DNA of 64,000 bases from Burkholderia sp. SRS-46 (GTDB lineage Bacteria > Pseudomonadota > Gammaproteobacteria > Burkholderiales > Burkholderiaceae), in NCBI RefSeq assembly GCF_004343775.1, contig NZ_PTXL01000009.1, forward strand, positions 310,001-374,000, read 5' to 3'. Position 1 is the stretch's first letter. Each line of letters opens with the position of its first letter. The notes under the pieces were generated by a model, which worked only from the letters and a program-made list of their open reading frames with translations, was not told the DNA's origin and searched no databases. Below, in pieces: positions 57,761 to 64,000 of this stretch. Made by a program: the position numbers and the translations under genes.

Positions 57761-60154
57761 ATGTCAGCGCCTGATTCTTACCGCTGGCGGGGGCTGTACC
57801 GCCTCTGTCCGATATTCGTTGCCGTCTGGTGCTGCGCCGCCGCCGCGCAATCCGGGCCCGCCGCCGACACGGCCGCCGCGACCGGCGCCGCCGTTCCGCC
57901 CCCGAATACTTCGCACGCCTGCACACCCAACGGCGGCCCCACCGGCCGGCCGTCGGTCGGCCTCGTGCTGTCCGGCGGCGGCGCGCGCGGCTATGCGCAT
58001 CTCGGCGTGCTGAAGGTGCTGGAGGAGAACCACATCCCGGTGGACTGCATCGCGGGCACCAGCATGGGCGCCGTGGTCGGCGGCCTGTACGCGAGCGGCA
58101 TGGCCGCCGCCGACATGCAGAAGCGCCTGTCGGAAGTGAACCTGGCCGACGTCGCGTTCGACGTGACCGAGCGCGCGGACTTGCCGCAAAGCCGCCGCGA
58201 GGACGAGCGGCTGTACGCGAACGGCCTGGCGCTCGGCTTCGGCGCGAAGGGCGTGAAGGCGCCCGCCGGGCTCGTGCAGGGCAACCGCCTGCAGGCGCTG
58301 CTCGCCGACTGGACCGCGGCCGTGCCGACCAACCAGCAGTTCGACCACTTGCCGATCCCGTACCGCGCGATCGCGACGGATCTGCAGACGGGGCAGATGG
58401 TGGTGCTCGACCACGGCTCGCTGCCGCTCGCGATCCGCGCGAGCATGGCGATGCCGGGCCTGTTCGCGCCGGCCGAGATCAACGATCGCGCGCTGGTGGA
58501 CGGCGGCCTCGTCAGCAACCTGCCGGTCGACACCGCGCGGCAGATGGGCGCGGACGTCGTGATCGCGGTCGACATCGGCTCGCAGCTGCGCCCGCTCGAC
58601 GCGCTCGCGTCGCCCGCCGACGTGATGCAGCAGATGGTCGGCATCCTGATCCGCCAGAACGTGTCATCGCAGCGCCAGCACCTCACCGCGCACGACGTGC
58701 TGCTCACGCCCGCGCTCGGCTCGCTGGCGTTCACCGATTTCCAGAACGCGAAACAGGCGATCGCCGCCGGCGAGGCCGCCGCGATCGCGGCGCTGCCGAA
58801 GCTGAAGCGCTATGCGCTGACGCCCCAGCAGTACGCCGAATACCACTCGGCGCATGCGCAGCCGCTGCCGCCGCCGGTGCGCATCACCGACATCGAGATC
58901 CGCACGAACGGCGGCGTGCCGAAGCGGGTCGTCAGCAGCGCGCTGCACGTGAAGCCGGGCGACTTCTACGATCCGAAGGCCGTCAGCCAGGACCTGCTGT
59001 CGCTGTCGACCAGCGGCAATTTCGAGAGCGTCACGCAGCAGGTCGTCAGCAAGGGCGACGAGAACCGGCTCGTGATCGACGCGCGCGAAAAATACTGGGG
59101 TCCGAACTTCCTGCTGTTCGGCCTCGGCATGTCGAGCAGTTCGACCGACGAAGGCGGCTTCCGTCTGCACGTCGGCTACCGCCGCCCGTGGCTCACCGAA
59201 TCCGGCCTCGAATTCCGCGCGGACGCGACGGTCGGCAGCGACCTCGATGCCGTGCACGTCGAGCTGCGCCAGCCGCTATCGGTGAAGTATGGCGATTACA
59301 TCGCGCCGTACGCCGAATACCAGCGCCGCTACGCGAGCCTGTACGACGAAACCGGCGACGTGAAGGTCACGCGGTACCTGGTCCAGACGTCGCGCGCCGG
59401 CATCGACTTCGGCGTGCCGATCGGGCGCCTCGGCGACTTCCGGATCGGCCTCGCGTACACGCACAGCCACGGCTCACCGACCTACAACGTGCCACTCACC
59501 TTTTCTGACCCCGACACGGGCGACGAGAGGTTCCTGCTGTTCCCGAGCTACTCGGCGGACGCGCTGTCGGCCCGCGCGCGGCTCGTGATCGACCAGCTCG
59601 ACGATCCGATGTTCCCGCGCAAGGGCTACTACACGGAATTCCGCGTCGAGCGCTCGCTGATCTCGCGCAACGGCGCGTCGACGGACGCCTTCGATTCCAG
59701 GATCAACAACGCGCCGTACACCGAGCTCTACGGCAAGGCGATGGTCGCGCAGTCGTTCGGCCGGCACAGCATCAGCGCGACGATCGAGGGCGGCAAGAGC
59801 ATCGGCGGCACGAACCTCGTCAACGCGTTCAATTTCACGCTCGGCGGGTTCCAGCACCTGTCCGCCTATGCGGCCGACCAGCTGAACGGCGATTCGCTCG
59901 CGTATGCGCAGGTGACCTACATGAACCAGCTCGCGTCGTTCAACACGTCGCCGGTCAAGGCGCTGTTCGTCGGCGCGAGCGCGGAAGCCGGCAATGTGTG
60001 GCTGGGCGGCTCGCGGATCGGCGGCGGCTCGATGAAGCAAAGCTATACGTTCTTCACCAGCATGACGACGTCGTTCGGCCCGGTGTACATCGGCGTCGCG
60101 CTCGCACCGGGCGGCCGGCGCAACTTCTACATCCAGCTCGGCCGCACGTACTGA
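57761..60154 (+). CDS. PlpD-like patatin phospholipase (type Vd autotransporter)
   Basis: This 797-residue outer-membrane lipase has a signal region ending near AAAAQ (~residue 29). The patatin domain (~60-340) has the oxyanion loop SGGGARGYAHLG, the nucleophile Ser101 in GTSMG and the catalytic Asp247 in VDGGLV. A POTRA-like domain (~365-450, beginning ITDIEIRTNGG) precedes a 16-strand BamA/surface-antigen-like barrel ending GRTY. The fusion is the hallmark of PlpD, a secreted class A phospholipase. It may attack host or bacterial lipids. The kinase gene 55 bp downstream is convergent. Confidence 0.93.
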   Translation: MSAPDSYRWRGLYRLCPIFVAVWCCAAAAQSGPAADTAAATGAAVPPPNTSHACTPNGGPTGRPSVGLVLSGGGARGYAHLGVLKVLEENHIPVDCIAGTSMGAVVGGLYASGMAAADMQKRLSEVNLADVAFDVTERADLPQSRREDERLYANGLALGFGAKGVKAPAGLVQGNRLQALLADWTAAVPTNQQFDHLPIPYRAIATDLQTGQMVVLDHGSLPLAIRASMAMPGLFAPAEINDRALVDGGLVSNLPVDTARQMGADVVIAVDIGSQLRPLDALASPADVMQQMVGILIRQNVSSQRQHLTAHDVLLTPALGSLAFTDFQNAKQAIAAGEAAAIAALPKLKRYALTPQQYAEYHSAHAQPLPPPVRITDIEIRTNGGVPKRVVSSALHVKPGDFYDPKAVSQDLLSLSTSGNFESVTQQVVSKGDENRLVIDAREKYWGPNFLLFGLGMSSSSTDEGGFRLHVGYRRPWLTESGLEFRADATVGSDLDAVHVELRQPLSVKYGDYIAPYAEYQRRYASLYDETGDVKVTRYLVQTSRAGIDFGVPIGRLGDFRIGLAYTHSHGSPTYNVPLTFSDPDTGDERFLLFPSYSADALSARARLVIDQLDDPMFPRKGYYTEFRVERSLISRNGASTDAFDSRINNAPYTELYGKAMVAQSFGRHSISATIEGGKSIGGTNLVNAFNFTLGGFQHLSAYAADQLNGDSLAYAQVTYMNQLASFNTSPVKALFVGASAEAGNVWLGGSRIGGGSMKQSYTFFTSMTTSFGPVYIGVALAPGGRRNFYIQLGRTY

Positions 60155-60208
60155 TGCGGCGTGCAACGTGCGGCCGGCCACGCGCGGCGCCGGTTGCGGC
60201 GCCGCGGC

Positions 60209-61339
60209 TCACATCGGCCAGCTGATCTCGAAGCGCGCGCCGCCGAGCTCGGCCGGGTCGACGTTCGCGATCCGGCCGTTGTGCGCGTGCAGCACCTGCC
60301 GCGTGATCGCAAGGCCCAGGCCGTAGCCGCCGGTGCGGCGGTCGAGCCGCACGAACGCATCGAAGATCCGCTCGCGCTCGTCCACGGGCACGCCGGGGCC
60401 GTCGTCCTCGACGTAGATGCCGATATTGCCGTGCACGATCGCGATGCCGACCGCGATGCGCGACCGCGCGTACTTGCTCGCGTTGCGCAGCAGGTTGCGC
60501 ATCGCGTATGCCATCAGCCGGCGGTCCATCGCCACGCGCAGGTCGGTCGAGATCGCGATGCGCGTCTCGATCGCCTTCTCCGGATACAGCAGCGCGGCAT
60601 CGTTGACCTGGTGCTCGAACCACGCGGCCAGCGCCGTCGGCTCGAGGCTCGACTGCAGCGAGCTGTATTCGAGCCGCGCGTACGTAAGGCTCATGTCGAT
60701 CAGCTCGTCGAGCTCGGTGACGTCCTGCGCGATGCTGTCGAGCGCGCCCTGGTATTCGGCCGCGGAGCCGGGCTCGCGCAGCATCTCGAGCGCGAAGCGC
60801 ACGCGTGCGAGCGGCGTGCGCAGCTCGTGCGAGATGCCGTTGGTGAGGTCGCGCTGCGCGGCGATCAGGCGCTCCATGCGCATCGCGAGCGCGTTCAGCG
60901 TGCGCGCGAGCGGGCCGATGATCACGCTGTGCGATTCGCGCGCGCGCGTGTTGAAGCGTCCGCCGGTGAAGTCGATCGCGCGCTCGCGCACCATCACGAG
61001 ATCCGTCCACACGGGCCGCATCCAGCGATACGCGGCCAGCGCCGGCAGCGCCAGGATGAACACGAGGACGACCCAGAGGCCGCCCGGCAGCGCGTCGAAC
61101 GCGTGCAGCACCGCCTTCGGCGACAGCACCACGGCGAGCGCGAGCGCCGGCACGAGCGCCGTCAGCAGCACGAGGCCGATCAGGTGCAGGTAGGTACGCA
61201 CGTAGAGGCGCGACCAGCTCGGGATGCGATCGGCCCGCGTGTCCGTCCACGCACGGCGGAAATGCATCCAGCGCCACTTCACGTAGCGCAGCGGCGACAG
61301 GGGGGGCGCGTCAGCGCGCGCGCGGAAGCGATTCATCAT
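60209..61339 (-). CDS. Sensor histidine kinase (RstB-like)
   Basis: This 376-residue kinase has two close membrane segments (about 52-72 and 86-105) with a very short periplasmic loop (~13 residues), as in intramembrane-sensing kinases. HAMP-type sequence precedes His171 in TNGISHELRTPLARV. The ATPase domain has NLLRNASKYAR, EDDGPGVPVDER and GYGLGLAI. The start could also be the adjacent ATG. It is transcribed on the - strand after its response regulator (54-bp gap). Confidence 0.9.
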   Translation of the reverse strand: MMNRFRARADAPPLSPLRYVKWRWMHFRRAWTDTRADRIPSWSRLYVRTYLHLIGLVLLTALVPALALAVVLSPKAVLHAFDALPGGLWVVLVFILALPALAAYRWMRPVWTDLVMVRERAIDFTGGRFNTRARESHSVIIGPLARTLNALAMRMERLIAAQRDLTNGISHELRTPLARVRFALEMLREPGSAAEYQGALDSIAQDVTELDELIDMSLTYARLEYSSLQSSLEPTALAAWFEHQVNDAALLYPEKAIETRIAISTDLRVAMDRRLMAYAMRNLLRNASKYARSRIAVGIAIVHGNIGIYVEDDGPGVPVDERERIFDAFVRLDRRTGGYGLGLAITRQVLHAHNGRIANVDPAELGGARFEISWPM

Positions 61340-61393
61340 CGCGGCTCCCGGCGGTCGGGCTCGCCGCGCGCGGCCGCGCGACCCCGCGTGGCG

Positions 61394-62104
61394 TCATTCC
61401 CACGCATGCTTGCTGAACTGGTAACCCTTGCTGCGGATCGTCTTGATCCGCTGCGGGTTGCTGGCGTCGTCGCGCAGCTTGCGGCGCAGCTTCGAGATGC
61501 GCCCGTCGATCGTGCGGTCGAGCCCGTCGAATTCGACGCCGCGCAATTGCAGCATCAGGTCGTCGCGGCTGACGACTTCGCCCGCGTGGCAGACCAGCGC
61601 CCACAGCAGGTCGAACTCGGCCGACGTCAGGTCCGGCACGCTGCCGTCCGGCAGTGCGACGGAGCGGTCGGTGCGGTCGATCGTGAACTTGCCGAACGTG
61701 TAGCGCTCCGGCTGCGCGGCCGTGCTTTCGATGCCGCGCGCCGGCGCGCGACGCAGTTGCGCCTTGATCCGCGCGAGCAGGATGCGCGGCTCGACCGGCT
61801 TGTGCACGTAGTCGTCCGCGCCGAATTCGAGGCCGAGCAGCTCGTCGAACGGCTCGTCGCGCGCGGTCACCATGATGATCACGCCGTCGTATTGCTTGCG
61901 CGCCTCGCGGCAAATTTCGAAGCCGTCCTTGCCCGGCAGGTTCACGTCGAGAATGACGAGGTCCGGGCGAATGGAAAGAATCGCCGGCACGGCGGCGTCG
62001 CCGTGCAGCACAGTCTCGACTTCATAGTCGTTCTTGCGCAGATAGCCGGCGATCAGCGTGGATAGGCGGGTGTCGTCCTCGACGAGCAGGATCCGGAAAG
62101 ACAT
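61394..62104 (-). CDS. OmpR-family response regulator (RstA-like)
   Basis: This 236-residue regulator has a receiver with Asp53 in LVILDVNLPGKDGFE, acids in VEDDTRL, and Lys in DYVHKPVEPRILLARI. It has a winged-helix domain (~135-232) with TSAEFDLLWALV and the end IKTIRSKGYQFS. The pairing and sequence fit RstA/RstB. The frame opens upstream to 62860 but ATG at 62104 is the family start. The signal is unknown. The divergent glsA starts 250 bp away. Confidence 0.92.
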   Translation of the reverse strand: MSFRILLVEDDTRLSTLIAGYLRKNDYEVETVLHGDAAVPAILSIRPDLVILDVNLPGKDGFEICREARKQYDGVIIMVTARDEPFDELLGLEFGADDYVHKPVEPRILLARIKAQLRRAPARGIESTAAQPERYTFGKFTIDRTDRSVALPDGSVPDLTSAEFDLLWALVCHAGEVVSRDDLMLQLRGVEFDGLDRTIDGRISKLRRKLRDDASNPQRIKTIRSKGYQFSKHAWE

Positions 62105-62353
62105 GGGCAGCAGTTGAATCACACAGGAAACGGCGACGGCCGCGCCGGCGGATGCCGGGCGTTTCGCGCCGCCGAAACGTACCGCATGATACTGCGCCTG
62201 CCGATTGGTTTCTTGCTTGTCTTGAAAATGGGGGCGCGAAGAACGCCCATGCGGCCGCACGTCGCACGGGTCGAAGGCTTGACGAATCCGCGCCGAGACG
62301 GTTCCATACGGGCTCGCCGCAACCCGGGCGCCGTGCCGCCCTCGCCTGACTTC

Positions 62354-63268
62354 ATGAATTACCAACCGATCCTCGAACGCATCCACACCGAACTCGCCCC
62401 CTGGATCGGCCAGGGCCGCGTGGCCGACTACATCCCCGAGCTCGCGAAAGTGCCCGCCGACAAGTTCGGGATGGCCATCGTCACGCTCGACGGCAACGTT
62501 TACACGATCGGCGATGCGCGCGAACGATTCTCGATCCAGAGCATTTCGAAGCTGTTCGCGTGCACGCTCGCGTTCCAGCTGCTCGGCGACGCGCTGTGGA
62601 AACGGGTCGGCCGCGAGCCGTCGGGCAACGCGTTCAATTCGCTCGTGCAGCTCGAGAGCGAGCGCGGCAAGCCGCGCAATCCGTTTATCAATGCGGGGGC
62701 GCTCGTCGTCACCGACGTGCTGTGCCGCCGCTTCGTGAAGGCCGAGACCGCGCTCGTCGAATTCGTGCGGCGGCTGACCGGTAGCAACGACGTCGATTAC
62801 GATTCGCGCGTCGCGATGTCGGAACTGCAGCATGCCGAGCGCAACCGCGCGATGGCGCATTTCATGGCGAGCTTCGGCAACATGCAGATGCCGCCGGACA
62901 TCGTCGTCGACGCGTACTGCCGCCAGTGCGCGATCACGATGAACTGCGTCGAGCTCGCGCGCGCCGCGCTGTTTCTCGCGAACGGCGGCGTCGCGCCGGT
63001 CACGGGCGAGCGCATCGTCGACTCCAGTTCCGCGAAACGCCTGTCGGCGCTGATGCTGACCTGCGGCACCTATGATGCGGCCGGCGACTTCGTGTACCGG
63101 GTCGGGCTGCCCGCGAAGAGCGGCGTCGGCGGCGGGATCGTCGCGGTGCTGCCCGGGGAGATGGCCGTGTGCGTGTGGGCGCCGGGGCTCGATGCGAATG
63201 GGAACTCGCTGGCGGGGACGCTGGCGCTGGAGTGGTTGACGACTTATTCGGGGCGGTCGATTTTTTGA
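62354..63268 (+). CDS. glsA: Glutaminase A
   Basis: This 304-residue glutaminase converts glutamine to glutamate and ammonia. It has the family opening ILERIHTELAP, then the catalytic Ser-x-x-Lys motif in FSIQSISKLFA, and EPSGNAFNSLVQLE, RNPFINAGALV and GLPAKSGVGGGI. The upstream frame adds a disordered lead without a ribosome site, so the ATG at 62354 is used. It is a cytoplasmic enzyme. Ammonia release can support acid resistance, which may link it loosely to the decarboxylase module, though far apart. Confidence 0.93.
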   Translation: MNYQPILERIHTELAPWIGQGRVADYIPELAKVPADKFGMAIVTLDGNVYTIGDARERFSIQSISKLFACTLAFQLLGDALWKRVGREPSGNAFNSLVQLESERGKPRNPFINAGALVVTDVLCRRFVKAETALVEFVRRLTGSNDVDYDSRVAMSELQHAERNRAMAHFMASFGNMQMPPDIVVDAYCRQCAITMNCVELARAALFLANGGVAPVTGERIVDSSSAKRLSALMLTCGTYDAAGDFVYRVGLPAKSGVGGGIVAVLPGEMAVCVWAPGLDANGNSLAGTLALEWLTTYSGRSIF

Positions 63269-63410
63269 GGCGGCGAGGTTGAGCGCAACTCATGCTTTGC
63301 AATGGCATTCGTCCTTCGGCAGCGATCACCCCTGAACAGCCAGTCAAGTGTTCTCGAAGTGGTCGCTGGATCTGGCAAACCGAGTCCGGACCTGGCTCTC
63401 GGCTGGAACG

Positions 63411-63815
63411 TTAGTCGAAATCGATCCTCAAGGCACTCTCTTCCACGTATTGCAGCTTCAAATCGACCAGGACCGCATTTGAGAGTGCAGTCGCCAACGC
63501 GATCTTCAATTCCGATGTGACGCCGTTGAGATGAAAAGAAAATTCCCATCCCGGCGACGCATCGATCCAGGACACAAATAGATCATCGCTGTCGGACTGC
63601 CAAAACTGAACGTTCTTCACGACACCTGCCGGTGCTTCGTCAACAATCCACGCTCTGGATACTGCGATCTGCTGGCCGTCATCGCTCCAGTGTGTGATTC
63701 GTCCGCCATCAGGATTGGCAAGCAGATATCCAAGAGGCTTGAGCAAAGTCTCGACAAAACAAAAAGCTTCCGGAAATGAACCCTTCAGCAATACGATCAA
63801 GATAGGTTTCGCCAT
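63411..63815 (-). CDS. Accessory protein of unknown function, lower GC
   Basis: This ORF gives 134 residues from ATG at 63815, beginning MAKPILIVLLKGSFPEAF. It has NVQFWQSDSDDLFVSWID in the middle and acidic ends, giving an acidic, soluble, immunity-protein-like look with no signal peptide. Codon and base use are clearly less GC-rich than the neighbours, suggesting transfer. There is no convincing ribosome site. The frame could also start at 63977 or beyond the window edge. No family was recognised. Confidence 0.5.
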   Translation of the reverse strand: MAKPILIVLLKGSFPEAFCFVETLLKPLGYLLANPDGGRITHWSDDGQQIAVSRAWIVDEAPAGVVKNVQFWQSDSDDLFVSWIDASPGWEFSFHLNGVTSELKIALATALSNAVLVDLKLQYVEESALRIDFD

Positions 63816-63909
63816 CGCGTTTACTGACCCAAGTGTTGGCCGCCTGCAGTTATCGTCATAAGAGCGCGGTCGATTGTCGAGAATTTCGGTGACGATGTCG
63901 AGCGACCAC

Positions 63910-63999
63910 TCATGGCCGATCCCGCACGTCAAAGTCGGAGTTGCGCCCACCCGTCCAGTCGGTGCCGCAGGAATCACATGCGAGTTTATGTTTCCAGAG
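63910..63999 (-). CDS. C-terminal end of a gene running off the window
   Basis: A - strand frame enters from the right edge and gives 29 residues ending CDSCGTDWTGGRNSDFDVR and a final DRP, with a CxxC pair, before a TGA at 63910-63912. The stop overlaps an ATG (ATGA). It could be the end of a toxin or effector-type gene paired with the accessory protein at 63411-63815. Too short for a firm call. Confidence 0.25.
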   Translation of the reverse strand, partial: LWKHKLACDSCGTDWTGGRNSDFDVRDRP

Positions 64000-64000
64000 A

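Overview
The window reads as GC-rich Burkholderia DNA, most likely from the Burkholderia cepacia complex and plausibly from a secondary chromosome. The grounds are the rRNA operon with the tRNA-Ile/tRNA-Ala spacer, the divergent class A beta-lactamase/LysR pair of the Burkholderia Pen/PenR type, the type VI secretion (T6SS) gene set, and the codon usage. Species cannot be fixed from this sequence alone.

Region 1 (1-13.4 kb, + strand) is most of a T6SS locus in the order tssH(clpV)-tssB-tssC-hcp-tssJ-tssK-tssL-tssM. It covers sheath, sheath-recycling ATPase, tube, membrane complex and baseplate protein TssK. tssA, tssE, tssF, tssG and vgrG are not in the window and must lie elsewhere, probably to the left. 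An AT-rich leader with two nested direct repeats precedes it. Region 2 (13.5-19.3 kb, - strand) is a complete rRNA operon (16S, tRNA-Ile, tRNA-Ala, 23S, 5S) with tandem promoters, boxA elements and a terminator. It runs head-on toward tssM.

Region 3 (19.6-34.1 kb) has a small secreted protein and a probable Agd3-like (CE18) polysaccharide deacetylase, a Rieske/FAD reductase, DUF2945, DUF488 and TSUP genes, then a - strand run (NnrU, TfoX-like, an internally deleted Ldh2 dehydrogenase, an M20 peptidase, a nitronate monooxygenase-like enzyme). It ends with an amino-acid/amine antiporter coupled to an Arg/Lys/Orn decarboxylase, the usual layout of an acid-resistance or polyamine module.

Region 4 (34.2-43.9 kb) is rich in regulators: FtrA-like, RpiR, TetR/DJ-1 and a QseBC/PmrAB-like two-component pair with a recognisable response-regulator box. 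It also holds a rhodanese, a superinfection-immunity-like membrane protein, a cytochrome P450 with an odd I-helix, a DUF2158 protein, an isocitrate-lyase-family enzyme and a YgiW-like protein. Region 5 (43.9-47.3 kb) is the penA/penR resistance locus, flanked by eight same-strand copies of a ~70-bp element. Each copy has an inverted pair of DnaA-box-like 9-mers at fixed spacing. This is the most unusual structure in the window.

Region 6 (47.3-64 kb) holds a glycogen-debranching-like enzyme, a 1858-residue autotransporter with passenger repeats, an AT-rich gap, a stand-alone MreB paralogue, a PlpD-like type Vd patatin, an RstAB-like two-component system, glutaminase A, and a lower-GC accessory ORF at the right edge.
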